Positions 44,543 to 54,021 of a stretch of 64,000 nucleotides of DNA are shown here, piece after piece. Position 1 is the first letter of the stretch. Each line of letters starts with the position of its first letter. The position numbers were made by a program, and so were the translations under genes. The notes beneath the pieces were generated by a model, which was given only the letters and a program-made list of their open reading frames with translations, had not been told where the DNA came from and searched no databases. The DNA lies in contig PLXC01000074.1 in the NCBI GenBank assembly GCA_003151275.1, forward strand, positions 56,134 to 120,133, given 5' to 3'. The stretch comes from Candidatus Melainabacteria bacterium. GTDB lineage: Bacteria > Cyanobacteriota > Vampirovibrionia > Obscuribacterales > Obscuribacteraceae.

Positions 44543-45456
44543 GTGCTCATTGGTGCACATACGAAAATGTGCCACGGATTTTCAATCGTCTCCGTCTTCA
44601 CAGAGCCGTTCTTCTGGCGTTCGTGTCGTTGATCGGCATGACGCCATCGTGGGTTGCAGCAGTCGATCTCAAAGCGAGGCCCTTGGTAATTGCTCACCGA
44701 GGCGGCAGGCAATGGGCTCCTGAAAACACGCTGGCCGCGTTCCGAAAAAGTGTGGCACTTGGTGCCGATGGCATCGAACTAGATATTCACCGATGTAAGA
44801 CTGGTGAACTGATTGTGATTCATGACGAAGAAGTTGACCGCACCACAGATGGTTCGGGGCTTGTTAAGGATCTGACGCTAGCTCAACTTCGTCATTTGAG
44901 TGCTGGCGCCAAATGGGCACCTGCCTCTCAGTTGAGAAAGTTGAGCGCTGGAATTCCCTACTCATCTGAGTTTAAGAATGAGAAATTACCTCTTTTAACT
45001 GAGGTGTTTGACTTGGTGCGCGGCAAACTTCTGATCAATATCGAGATTAAGAACGCACCGATCGACTATCCAGGCATTGAAGACGATTTGATTGCCTTGC
45101 TGAAGAATTACCCTCATCCAGATAAAATCGTGGTCAGTTCTTTCGACCACGATGTGGTGCATCGCTTCCATGAAAAGGCACCACAATATAAATGCGCGAT
45201 TTTGACTGACTGTATTTTGTCCGAAGTAGGACCTTATGCCAAGCGTGTCGGTGCTGAAAACTGGAATCCAGGCTTCGGTGACTTTCGAGGCGACGCGGCT
45301 AAACGTGCTCATGAGGCTGGTTTGAAGGTCAATGTTTGGACTGTGAATTCGCCAGCTGAATGGAAGAGTGCTATCAACATGCCGGTGGATGGCATCATAA
45401 CCGATGATCCGGAAGGACTCATGTCTTTTCTCAAATCGGAGTCAACACGAAATTGA
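44536..45456 (+). CDS. glycerophosphodiester phosphodiesterase (GDPD)
   Basis: 306 residues. Hydrolyses glycerophosphodiesters to alcohol and glycerol-3-phosphate, using a metal-dependent TIM barrel. Motifs: IAHRGGRQWAPENTLAAFRK (catalytic HRG and EN), GADGIELDIHR, IVIHDEEVDRTTDGSG and NVWTVNSP-x-EWK near the C-terminus. A hydrophobic segment at about 22-36 (VLLAFVSLIGMTPSWVAA) suggests export. Before it lie about 20 unusual residues whose DNA contains CGGATTTTCAAT, as in the hairpin at 28828. Start at 44536 overlaps the previous stop; the downstream TPR-protease gene overlaps its stop. Confidence 0.93.
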   Translation: MVSAHWCTYENVPRIFNRLRLHRAVLLAFVSLIGMTPSWVAAVDLKARPLVIAHRGGRQWAPENTLAAFRKSVALGADGIELDIHRCKTGELIVIHDEEVDRTTDGSGLVKDLTLAQLRHLSAGAKWAPASQLRKLSAGIPYSSEFKNEKLPLLTEVFDLVRGKLLINIEIKNAPIDYPGIEDDLIALLKNYPHPDKIVVSSFDHDVVHRFHEKAPQYKCAILTDCILSEVGPYAKRVGAENWNPGFGDFRGDAAKRAHEAGLKVNVWTVNSPAEWKSAINMPVDGIITDDPEGLMSFLKSESTRN

Positions 45457-46988
45457 TCGCTCACGCCGGCAGTAAATTGATCGGCTCGTTTTTGATCGCC
45501 GTCACTTTATCCTCAATTGGCGCACCATACATAAGTGCGGCCGACGGTAACCCAAAAGTTCAATACTTGGAGGCAAAAAAGTTAGTCGACGACGGTTTCA
45601 ATGAAGACGCTGTCCGCAAGCTTGATCCAATCTTGGAGACAGATCCGCAAGACGCAGAAGCTCGTTTCACACGCGCCGTAGCTCTGTACAACCTGGGCCG
45701 AAACTATTCAGCGCAAGATGATTTGAAGTATTTGTTCGATCACAAATCTGCTAATGCCCAGACTTGGCTAGCTGCTGGACGCGTCTATCAAAAATTGAAT
45801 AAGTTAGATTTAGCTGTCAATGCTTATAGAGAATTTGCCAAGCTTGACCCGAAGAGTGAGGAGGCGCCTAAATACGAGACGCTTATAGGCATTCTCGAGC
45901 AACAGCTGAAGAACAAAGCAAGTACGTCTGTCAATCCAAGTGCAGCGGTCAAACTCTATTTGAATGATGCCACTGCAGATGGGATCATGAAATGGACTCA
46001 GGCGCGGTTACCGATCATTGTCTACATCACGCCAAGCCAGGAAGTGCCTGGCTATAAGCCTGTTTACGAGGATCTTATGCGCCAGGCTCTGGATGAATGG
46101 ACAAGCGCCACCAACGGCAAGATCTCATTCGTTCTGACAAAAGATCCTACGGCGGCAACTCTAAAAGTTTTGTGGGTTACCGATCTGCAAGCTCAAGCCC
46201 TTGTACCTGAGGCGGGTAAAACCTTTGTTCACGAAGATGGGGAAGGTGTAGACAGCGCAGAAGTGAAGCTTCTCACTCATTCTCCATTTCCAGACGAACC
46301 GATGACCAATGATCTGATGCATAACATTTCCTTGCACGAGTTAGGACACGCACTTGGTCTTGTAGGTCATAGCCCCAATCCCGACGACATTATGTTTCCT
46401 AAGCTTTCTGTCCAAAATGGAATATCACCCAGCGACTCGGCAACACTGATGACTCTATATGGTTGGGGTAGTGCTGGAGCAAATGTCGTCGTGCCAAGTG
46501 TTTCCATAAAAGACCTTGCCCCTGCAGTCCAATGTCAGCATTTAACTCGAGAAGGATCGAAGGCCGCTATGAGTGGCAACTTCGAATTGGCAATGCAGAA
46601 GTTGACTGAAGCCTTAGCCATTGATCCTACAATCAAAGTCGCAAGAGACAATTTGTCTGTAGCTGCGAACAATCTGGCAATTAACCAAACGGATTTGCAA
46701 GAGAGCATTCGAATGCTCCACATCGCATTGTACTGGAATCCATCCAGCGACTTGAGCCGCAAAAATTTAAATGCTTTTCTAAGTAATTCAGGCGAAGACC
46801 CAGCTAGTTTTCCTCTGCGCGTAAAACGCGGCGATAGCTGCGTCGCAAAACATGATTCAATCGGGGCGATAGTTGAATATACGGAAGCACTGTCGATCAA
46901 AAATGATCCTGCTTTGAGTGCCAAAATAGCGGCTTTGAAGAAATCAATGACACCGTCAGCGAAGTCCGCACTAAAGTCCGCAAAATAA
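45453..46988 (+). CDS. secreted TPR and matrixin-like metalloprotease
   Basis: 511 residues from TTG 45453, overlapping the GDPD stop as TTGA, a sign of coupled translation. A signal peptide (about 1-28) leads to a TPR-rich region (about 35-150), then a zincin domain with HELGHALGLVGHS (HExxHxxGxxH) and a Met-turn-like stretch DDIMFP, as in matrixins. A second TPR-like part (about 375-500) and a Lys/Ala-rich end follow. It would be a periplasmic or secreted protease held between TPR adaptors. This combination of two TPR regions around a matrixin domain is uncommon; I infer the function from motifs only. Confidence 0.85.
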   Translation: MIAHAGSKLIGSFLIAVTLSSIGAPYISAADGNPKVQYLEAKKLVDDGFNEDAVRKLDPILETDPQDAEARFTRAVALYNLGRNYSAQDDLKYLFDHKSANAQTWLAAGRVYQKLNKLDLAVNAYREFAKLDPKSEEAPKYETLIGILEQQLKNKASTSVNPSAAVKLYLNDATADGIMKWTQARLPIIVYITPSQEVPGYKPVYEDLMRQALDEWTSATNGKISFVLTKDPTAATLKVLWVTDLQAQALVPEAGKTFVHEDGEGVDSAEVKLLTHSPFPDEPMTNDLMHNISLHELGHALGLVGHSPNPDDIMFPKLSVQNGISPSDSATLMTLYGWGSAGANVVVPSVSIKDLAPAVQCQHLTREGSKAAMSGNFELAMQKLTEALAIDPTIKVARDNLSVAANNLAINQTDLQESIRMLHIALYWNPSSDLSRKNLNAFLSNSGEDPASFPLRVKRGDSCVAKHDSIGAIVEYTEALSIKNDPALSAKIAALKKSMTPSAKSALKSAK

Positions 46989-46997
46989 CTGGCTCTA

Positions 46998-47080
46998 GTT
47001 CCTAGGTCCCAGATCCTAGATCTTGGAACTGACGCTACAGACAGTTGCCTCAAAATACTGGATCGAAATACTGGATCGAA
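46998..47080. repeat. palindrome and a short direct repeat after the protease gene
   Basis: AGTTCC...GGAACT flank GTCCCAGATCCTAGATCTT (about 46998-47030), including the palindrome AGATC-CTA-GATCT, terminator-like. Two copies of AATACTGGATCGAA follow at about 47054-47079. The remaining 46989-47214 gap shows no gene. Confidence 0.4.
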
Positions 47081-47214
47081 TGCCGCTAAGCAGCGCCCGC
47101 TGTTTCTCAGAAAATTGCATCAAGTCTTAACCATCGCCGTTTGGGTGCCCTTTGCTGTCTCATGCGTATTGAAGTAACAGGTTATAATCGAAATACAATC
47201 TTCAAGGACTAGTG

Positions 47215-47694
47215 ATGAATTTCAGAACTTTATTACTGAGTACCTATCTTGCAATGGTTTCTTTCAATTCGATGGAAAGCAATGCAGCGCCTGAGATTCC
47301 TCGTGCTTCGGCGCAGACGTTATTCAACAAAAGATTATTAATCGCCGAAAAAGCTTCAGTGAAGAATGACTCGTCTGCTCACAGTTTTTCCGGAAACGCA
47401 TCTTGGTATGGTCTTCCGTTTCACGGACGCAAGACTGCTTCCGGCGAAATTTTTGACATGAATAAATTGAGCGCGGCGCACAAGACGTTGCCGTTTACAA
47501 CTAAGATACTTGTTGAGAATCCTAGAAATGGTCAATCAGCGGTGATGAGAGTAACGGATAGAGGTCCACATGTGCGCGGTAGAGTTTTAGACCTTTCCCG
47601 AGAAGCTGCAAGGCGAGTGGGCATCTTTCCAGGGGTAGGTTACATTGAAGCGACAGTTATATCCGCTAAAGTCATACCGCAAGATAAGAAGTAG
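47215..47694 (+). CDS. RlpA-like septal/peptidoglycan lytic protein (DPBB)
   Basis: 159 residues from ATG 47215, with AAGGA upstream; GTG three bases earlier is possible. Signal-like N-terminus (MNFRTLLLSTYLAMVSFNSM). The double-psi beta-barrel of RlpA begins at about 60: ASWYGLPFHGRKTASGEIFD, with the catalytic-type Asp in VMRVTDRGPHVRGRVLDLSR. RlpA cuts naked glycan strands or supports separation of daughter cells. No SPOR domain is present, and the N-terminus lacks a lipobox Cys. The sequence CTTCAAGGACTA before its start also precedes the next gene's start. Confidence 0.85.
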   Translation: MNFRTLLLSTYLAMVSFNSMESNAAPEIPRASAQTLFNKRLLIAEKASVKNDSSAHSFSGNASWYGLPFHGRKTASGEIFDMNKLSAAHKTLPFTTKILVENPRNGQSAVMRVTDRGPHVRGRVLDLSREAARRVGIFPGVGYIEATVISAKVIPQDKK

Positions 47695-47783
47695 TCGAGA
47701 TCCGAGCCGAAATAGTCAAGAAAGTGACCCTCAGAATTCCAACTTCGCCTGAATGAATCTTTAGGCTATTATCAACACACGAA

Positions 47784-47813
47784 ATGGAACGCCCACATCC
47801 TGCGTGCCTTGAG
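47784..47813. repeat. REP-like element
   Basis: ATGGAACGCCCACATCCTGCGTGCCTTGAG, related to 18743-18772 (ATGGAGCGC-n-TTGCGTGCTTTGA). It lies between the RlpA gene and the TPR gene. Confidence 0.5.
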
Positions 47814-47919
47814 CCAGACGAAGTGTGCGATTGTGATCATCACTGTTTTCATGAGGGTTCCACCGAGTGGCGCCATATTATAATTGGCGGAACAAGGCAA
47901 GATCACCTTCAAGGACTAT

Positions 47920-49785
47920 ATGAATCACCTCAAAAATAATTACGCAGCTCGCTTAATCCTCACATCTGCCTTGACCGCGTTGACCATTGGGTTATCCCAA
48001 GATAACGACGCTCAAGCTGGCAGTAAGCGTCTTTACAGAGGTGGTGTCAGTCAGAGCGTAGCGAACGCTGATCGAATGATGATGAAAGGGAAATATGCCG
48101 AAGCGACCGCATTTTATCAATCGGCATTGAAGCGCAATCCCCATGACGTCAATGCCAACATCGGCTACGGAATGGCGCTGACCAAGCAGTTTAAGCTTGA
48201 TGGTGCCGACGATCAGTTCAACAAAGCTTTAGCGCACGATCCGAACAATCCCGGTGCCCACGCAGGCAAAGCGTTGAACATGCTCAATCGTCTGCAATCT
48301 TCGTCCAATACGATTCGTAAAAACAAAGACTCAATTTTGAGCGATGCCCAAAATGAGGCGCAAAAGGCTCTTGATGCCGATATTCACATTCCAGAGGCTC
48401 ATTATGCGATGGGCATGGTTTACAAAGAGCAAGGCAAGTTGAACGATGCTGCTGGGGAATTTAAGAAAGCTATACAGCTCGATCCGCAGTATTCAGACGG
48501 TTACACAGGGCTCGGCTTGGTTCAATTGCAACAGAACAACCCGAGTGGTGCCAGTACCAATTTTAAACAAGCGATTAAAGTAAACACCGGCGATTGGACC
48601 GCTCACTACGGTCTGGGCCAAGCTTTGTTGAACCAGGGAAAAACAGATGCAGCGCTCAAAGAATTGAATACGGCACAATATCAATTCCCCAACAGCTGGC
48701 CTGTTCGTTTAGCTTTAGGCAAAGCTTACGAAACGCAAGGCAACACTGTTGCTGCATTGTCTAATTATTCGGCATCTATTCAAATCAAGCCAGAGAACGC
48801 AGCAGCGTATTTGGGCATAGCTAATATTCGGGAAACTCGCGGCGATATCGAACATTCGATCGCTGAGCTTCGGTCCGGACTTGAGCTGATGCCGGACAAT
48901 ACGGACTTACAATTAAGAATTGGCGATCAAAGTTTGCGTGTTGAAAAAATCGACGATGCGATCAAGTCATATCAAACCGTGCTCAATGCCAGTCCCGGTA
49001 ATGCAAGAGCTGCCGATGGTTTGACCACGGCGTATTACATGAAGGCGAATAAGGAAACCACCGGTGGTTACTTCGGTGATAACGACTTTGATAATGCTTT
49101 GCAAATGCTTGATCGCGCTGTGCAAATGAATCCGAACGATATTAAGCTTCGTCTTGCCCAAGCTAAGCTGCGCTCCCTGTCCGGCGATGAGGTCGATTTA
49201 TCTAAAATACCGCCTCCGACAAATGATGGCGAGCGCATCAGCTACGCGCAAGCATTGATGGCTCAAAACAGATTCACTGAAGCGAATAATGAATTTCAAG
49301 GCGTGCTAGCTCGCACTCCGAATGCGAAACAAACATTCGCGCTCGCTGATCTGGAATTGATGATTCACGACTTAGACAATGCCCAAGCAGCCTACACCAA
49401 AGCAGCAGCGATGCCTGGTGGTGCGGACCGTGCTCGACGCGGACTTTCACAAGTAACCAAAGCACGCGAATCAGCTCGCAAGAATATGACGCTGGCATCA
49501 GACTTCGCCCGCAAAGGTATGTCAGGAAGCGCAGTGGATGCTTTTCACGACACAGTTTTCCAAAATCCAAAATCTGCCGATGCTCGACTTGGGTTAGCCA
49601 AAGCGCTCGAAGACGTATCGAAAGCAACTCCTGTGCAACTGCGTGAGTCCGCCTTCCAATTCCGCGCCTACGTCGCACTGTCACCGACAATGCCACCAAA
49701 GGAACAACAGCATTTCCTCTCGAAAGCTGAAAAGCTTGATCACAAAGCCGGTAAACGCGAACAAAAAATGACTAAGAACGACTAA
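47920..49785 (+). CDS. secreted TPR-repeat protein, 621 residues
   Basis: Started at ATG 47920 (AAGGA four bases upstream). A signal-like N-terminus (about 1-33, LILTSALTALTIGL) is followed by about 14 TPR units of 34 residues up to near 400 (for example SVANADRMMMKGKYAEATAF and AHYGLGQALLNQGKTDAALK). A Gly/Pro-poor linker and more helical pairs with a Lys-rich end follow. TPR solenoids hold protein partners. No enzyme domain is seen. It is one of five long TPR proteins in this window. Confidence 0.85.
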   Translation: MNHLKNNYAARLILTSALTALTIGLSQDNDAQAGSKRLYRGGVSQSVANADRMMMKGKYAEATAFYQSALKRNPHDVNANIGYGMALTKQFKLDGADDQFNKALAHDPNNPGAHAGKALNMLNRLQSSSNTIRKNKDSILSDAQNEAQKALDADIHIPEAHYAMGMVYKEQGKLNDAAGEFKKAIQLDPQYSDGYTGLGLVQLQQNNPSGASTNFKQAIKVNTGDWTAHYGLGQALLNQGKTDAALKELNTAQYQFPNSWPVRLALGKAYETQGNTVAALSNYSASIQIKPENAAAYLGIANIRETRGDIEHSIAELRSGLELMPDNTDLQLRIGDQSLRVEKIDDAIKSYQTVLNASPGNARAADGLTTAYYMKANKETTGGYFGDNDFDNALQMLDRAVQMNPNDIKLRLAQAKLRSLSGDEVDLSKIPPPTNDGERISYAQALMAQNRFTEANNEFQGVLARTPNAKQTFALADLELMIHDLDNAQAAYTKAAAMPGGADRARRGLSQVTKARESARKNMTLASDFARKGMSGSAVDAFHDTVFQNPKSADARLGLAKALEDVSKATPVQLRESAFQFRAYVALSPTMPPKEQQHFLSKAEKLDHKAGKREQKMTKND

Positions 49786-49816
49786 CTACATCCTTACCTG
49801 GATGGAATGGTGTTAT

Positions 49817-50674
49817 TTACTCAATGTCTTCGAAACTCAGATTTTTCGGATTTTGCTTTTTAGAGTAACGACCGGATATGCACTGGCAGTCGGTAGCTAG
49901 AACGTCCGTCGTTACTTCTTCAAAGCTGATGTCATCCATCCACAACTTTCCTCTCCCGGAAAGAAGTATGCCGAATGCTATGTTGCAGCTGTCCTTTGGG
50001 ACATCGAGAACAAGAGCAAACTCTTGCCAGTCGGTGTTGCCGGAGATGGGTCTTTCGCAACAATTGTCAAATCCCAGCATCTTGCCTTTGTCGGTTCCGT
50101 CTATCCGCATCCAAGGCTGAACTTTGCCTTCCACTTCTTCAGTCTTGATCCACATCTTCAATTGCAAACGTTTCTGCAAGTAATCGTCCGGTGAGAATTG
50201 CTGCATTAGCGTACCGAATCCGCGCGGATACTCGACTGCATGCTTCACTGATGCGGATCTCGTTCCGCCGTGAAAGACTTTTTTATCGATCAGAACCGAA
50301 TAGTCTTTCGGATGACTGCCAGCCAAAATCCAGCCTCTAGGAAGCTCTTGTCTCTCATCTTCCTCGATGATGCTCTCTGCTTCCTGATTTTCAATTGTGC
50401 AACGCAGTGGAAAGCTGTGTGCACGCGCCATTGTAGAGACTGCGACAAGTTTCGCTTTGGCGGTGCCGAGCAAATAAGAACCAGCCACACTTAGTCCTTC
50501 ATGGTGAATCTGCATCGTAATTTTGTTCGCGTCCGCTTCTGATTTATCAAAGATCGATTTGAGAATGAGGATGACAAATTCCATGGATGTGATGTCGTCA
50601 TTGTGGAGGATGACCTTGTGGAGCTTCTCCGTCGGTTCGGGTTTGTCTAGACGTTCGCTTTTCTTAGTTTTCAA
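49817..50674 (-). CDS. ClpS-type adaptor domain fused to a jelly-roll domain
   Basis: 285 residues, no signal peptide. Residues 15-95 match the ClpS fold: LHKVILHNDDITSMEFVILI (the HNDD-TxxEFV signature) followed by IHHEGLSVAGSYLLGTAKAK (compared with HxxGxAxxG in ClpS). ClpS delivers N-degron proteins to ClpAP. Residues about 115-265 form a beta-sandwich of the kind seen in carbohydrate-binding modules: LPRGWILAGSHPKDYSVLID, LKMWIKTEEVEGKVQPWMRI, SGRGKLWMDDISFEEV. I do not know this fusion from characterised proteins. The substrate-binding loop of ClpS (ND plus D-E) seems kept. The gene is alone, 83 bp after a TPR gene on the same strand. Confidence 0.75.
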   Translation of the reverse strand: MKTKKSERLDKPEPTEKLHKVILHNDDITSMEFVILILKSIFDKSEADANKITMQIHHEGLSVAGSYLLGTAKAKLVAVSTMARAHSFPLRCTIENQEAESIIEEDERQELPRGWILAGSHPKDYSVLIDKKVFHGGTRSASVKHAVEYPRGFGTLMQQFSPDDYLQKRLQLKMWIKTEEVEGKVQPWMRIDGTDKGKMLGFDNCCERPISGNTDWQEFALVLDVPKDSCNIAFGILLSGRGKLWMDDISFEEVTTDVLATDCQCISGRYSKKQNPKNLSFEDIE

Positions 50675-50757
50675 TTGACACCAATAGCACTATGCACAAA
50701 ATGGCTGGGGAGCTAGAAATTATACTCTACGAGTTTGGAACCTGTTTGTTCCTGAAC

Positions 50758-52896
50758 TCATTTGAAAACGACATCGCTCAGGCTTGTGTCGAATGAGTAG
50801 CGGTTGTTTCCTTCACCAACGATGCGGTTTGCTACGATCGCGCCTTGAAATGTCGCATTGAAAGGTATTTCCACGGTGGCGTTCGGGGCATAAACAACAG
50901 CGCTTGCTGCATTGAGCCTGATTTTTCGTGTACCGTTGTACCAAATCTGATAATCGATTGGACGATTTTGACTTGCTCCATTATAAGGCGATTCGATAAC
51001 AGTCGGTGCCTTAGGTTCATCGATAAGAAAAATTCTGATTGTCTTAGAGTCATTCGTACCCATCATCATTCGGCCCTGTAGTTGTGAGCAAATGTAGTCG
51101 CCTGATTGCAGAAACGGCGAAGTGCTATGAGCCGAGAGTTCGGATGCATTGTTAGGCGGCTTCAGTGCTGGAGGGAGCGGATAGGTATCATTTGGAATAG
51201 GTATATATTCTTCTGGATTGTTGCTAAAGGAATTTCTCCGTAACATCGGGGGGCTAGATGTTATCGGCGATACCGTATTCGGTGGCGTGCTCTTTCCACT
51301 CTTTCCAAATATAGTTCCTCTGAATGAGAAATTGCCTTCGGTCTTTATCGGTCCGTTGCAACAAATACTGCTTTTATCAGTTATTCCTGTTGCTCTGTGA
51401 AAACCTCGACGCTGCATTGGATCAGACGAGTTGTAGGAATCTATCGAGGTATTGTGTCCGAATCTTATTTCCTGCTGGGCAAGCAATAAATGCGTAAGTT
51501 TGATTGGGACGTTTTTGCGAGGTGGGGGCAACACTGACCTAATTTTCGTGGACTGATCTTTCTTGCCTAGGCGTTCTAACAACGATGCTCGTTTTTCAAG
51601 AATTTGCTCTACGGAGCCTCCTTGAAGAGCTGTGATGCTTTTCACTTGGTCGAATAATTTGTTCGACTCCGGCTCCCGGCCCAAAGCTAGATAAACGTCG
51701 GACAATTTGAGTCGCCAATCGTTTGCTGCAGCGTCTTCGACACAAGTTCCAGATGCGTTAACTCTCTTCACCAGGAGCGCTTCTGCTTTTGGTAAGGCGC
51801 CTGATCCTATGTAGCCACTGACTAAATCTTCTACCTGTGGATCCAGCTGCTCAACGATACTGTCGCCACCGTGAGCAAGCAAAACCGTGATCATTTTTTC
51901 GACATCGGCGACCCGCGATAGTTTTTTGTAGTTATCTACTAATTGTGCAAAAATTCCAGCGACACTTTTCGACATCCCTCCTCGAGTCGCCTTCTCTGCT
52001 TTGTTCCAACTTTTGTCAGCTTTTTCAAACATGCTTTGCCGCAAGTAAAACTGGGCCAAAAGTATGTCCGAGATAGCTACTGCGTCCGCAGAGTTATCCG
52101 CTGTTAAGGCATTTGCCTTTAAGTACGATTTTTCCGCCTCGATTATATCTTTACTCGCTTCGCAAGCTGAAGCGTACTGGCGCAAAAGCGGGTCAAGGCT
52201 TTTATCGTTTTCTCCGCGCACTGACGATCTAATGTCGAGGGCAGTTTTCCAAAGCTTTTTTTGATCTGCTTGATTGCCTTGAGAGCCTGACCGATTGTAC
52301 CGGCGGTCATTAATAGCTGTGGAAATTTCTCTGTCCAATTCATTCGACGGATTTGGCGACTTAGTTTCCGATGTTCTTAATAATTTAGTGAACTTGGTCT
52401 CGAACTCATTCTCTGGAAGGAAGTCGAGGTATCGCCATAGATTTTGACCACAGCTGTCGTCGATGAGCGATTTATTGCCAGGTGAGGTGTAGAGCGCAAA
52501 GGCTTCATTGAATAGCTCATTAGCTTTATTGAGTTCTTGGTTGTTGCGATAGGCGAAAGCTACCTCCATCATGGCATTAATGAAACCAGGAAGATTCTTG
52601 TCTTTTGTTTGCCTGGCTTGCTCGAATTTATCTTTTGCTTTTTGAAGATACTCTTCATTTCGGGCTGCACTTTCGCGACGTGCTCTTTCGACTTGTTCTG
52701 CACCTTGGCGACGTGCTTTTTCGATTCGTTCTACGGTTTCTCGACGCAGTCGATCATCTCTTTGTTGACTGGTTTCCTGCTCTTTGGTTCGTGAGGCTTG
52801 CAAGCCAAAGATTGCGTAGACAATCCAAAATGCGACGAGACCGACAGTTAATACCAATAGGAGTATACTTTTTCGCTTCTGAGAACTCGGTTGCAT
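50758..52896 (-). CDS. membrane TPR protein with DUF7305-like C-terminal domain
   Basis: 712 residues. One membrane helix at about 10-30 (SILLLVLTVGLVAFWIVYAI), a charged coiled coil at about 35-95 (ERIEKARRQGAEQVERARRE), then TPR-like helical repeats to about 440. A Pro/Ser-rich stretch leads to a C-terminal beta-rich part (about 575-712) with NATVEIPFNATFQGAIVANR. That resembles the DUF7305-type extracellular domain seen in secreted or pilus-related proteins. The N-terminus would be inside and the long part outside. Partner and role unknown. Confidence 0.7.
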   Translation of the reverse strand: MQPSSQKRKSILLLVLTVGLVAFWIVYAIFGLQASRTKEQETSQQRDDRLRRETVERIEKARRQGAEQVERARRESAARNEEYLQKAKDKFEQARQTKDKNLPGFINAMMEVAFAYRNNQELNKANELFNEAFALYTSPGNKSLIDDSCGQNLWRYLDFLPENEFETKFTKLLRTSETKSPNPSNELDREISTAINDRRYNRSGSQGNQADQKKLWKTALDIRSSVRGENDKSLDPLLRQYASACEASKDIIEAEKSYLKANALTADNSADAVAISDILLAQFYLRQSMFEKADKSWNKAEKATRGGMSKSVAGIFAQLVDNYKKLSRVADVEKMITVLLAHGGDSIVEQLDPQVEDLVSGYIGSGALPKAEALLVKRVNASGTCVEDAAANDWRLKLSDVYLALGREPESNKLFDQVKSITALQGGSVEQILEKRASLLERLGKKDQSTKIRSVLPPPRKNVPIKLTHLLLAQQEIRFGHNTSIDSYNSSDPMQRRGFHRATGITDKSSICCNGPIKTEGNFSFRGTIFGKSGKSTPPNTVSPITSSPPMLRRNSFSNNPEEYIPIPNDTYPLPPALKPPNNASELSAHSTSPFLQSGDYICSQLQGRMMMGTNDSKTIRIFLIDEPKAPTVIESPYNGASQNRPIDYQIWYNGTRKIRLNAASAVVYAPNATVEIPFNATFQGAIVANRIVGEGNNRYSFDTSLSDVVFK

Positions 52897-53100
52897 TTAA
52901 GTACCGACGCCGCTGCCTAAATTGACACATATCAACTTACCAGAAAGTTGAAATTTTGGCTTGCTCGAGACGAAGACTCGACTGAGCATGTTGGTTCATT
53001 GTGGTATCGCATTTGGTTTCAACATCATCGCAATAATCCAGCATTGGAAATGTGGACTTTCGACGTTGAATCAGACTGTCTCAGTGCTAAATTGGGGCTT

Positions 53101-54015
53101 TTAGGCCAATCCCATTTGTTGAACCATGCGCTCGGCTTCTGCCATGTTCGAATTTACTTTGCGGGCGTAGTCGGCGCGATTTGCTGGTCGCTGGGCTGCT
53201 GCTGCCATTTCACCTGGATTGTTGCTATGACCCCGTCTAAAATATGATAGGGCGACTTGAGCGTTAGTTGCTGGATCGGATGCTTGTTCTGGCGTCAGAT
53301 GGGCGGCGGCTAATTCGCCACGGCTGTTGAGTTGAAAAAGTCCAAAGCTGTGTCCGTGATCTCCCACGGCGTGGGGGTTGCCGCCACTTTCTACTAACAT
53401 CGCAGCGACCGCGACAACGGGGTCGACACCCATTCTTCGGGCTACCTCAGCAACGACTCTTGCACTCTCAAGCGCCTGCTGGGGATTTGCTCTCGTCGCG
53501 CCATCATATGTATAGATGCTGCGATGGTCGGATTGATTCCCGTTACTTTGATCGCCATTGCCGTCCCGTTGCTGGTGGTGACCGTGATGGCCATGGTGCG
53601 GATGGTGTGGATGATGAGGGTGATGCGGATGATGTGGGTATTCTTGTCCCTGTCCCTGTCGCTGTCCCTGATTCGGATAAGGATTGCTGAACTCTAGCTG
53701 TTGATTCTGGTTCCCGTAGTAATTCGTCTCATTCGACCCGTAATTAGGACGGGCGTAGTAATTCGAGTCATTCCCTTGTCCCGGTCGGTAGTAGTTTCCT
53801 TGCGGGTTTTCGTATCCCTGTGGGATTTCCATGTATGGCAGCGACTGCTGGTGTCCGTAAATTCTGCCCATGTTTTGATGGTGATAGTCGGCTGACTGCT
53901 GGTAACTGATGCCGCCTAATTCTATGTGCAGACCAAAGGAGTTGTGATGATTGCCATAATCATGGTTATCACCGTCCTGCCTTTCCTGCCTTTCCTGGTT
54001 GAATTGATGCCGCAT
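53101..54015 (-). CDS. lytic-transglycosylase-like protein with His-rich region
   Basis: 304 residues from the ATG at 54015 (GAGG five bases upstream). The first ~150 residues are low complexity (Gln/Asn/Tyr/Gly) and end in a His run (HHPHHPHHPHHPHHGHHGHH), which could bind Cu, Zn or Ni. Then a goose-type/SLT-like lysozyme domain at about 185-275: MGVDPVVAVAAMLVESGGNP with catalytic Glu, HSFGLFQLNSRGELAAA. No signal peptide is visible, although a wall-active domain is expected outside. It is divergent from the RiPP-like locus. Confidence 0.75.
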   Translation of the reverse strand: MRHQFNQERQERQDGDNHDYGNHHNSFGLHIELGGISYQQSADYHHQNMGRIYGHQQSLPYMEIPQGYENPQGNYYRPGQGNDSNYYARPNYGSNETNYYGNQNQQLEFSNPYPNQGQRQGQGQEYPHHPHHPHHPHHPHHGHHGHHQQRDGNGDQSNGNQSDHRSIYTYDGATRANPQQALESARVVAEVARRMGVDPVVAVAAMLVESGGNPHAVGDHGHSFGLFQLNSRGELAAAHLTPEQASDPATNAQVALSYFRRGHSNNPGEMAAAAQRPANRADYARKVNSNMAEAERMVQQMGLA

Positions 54016-54021
54016 GGCCAC

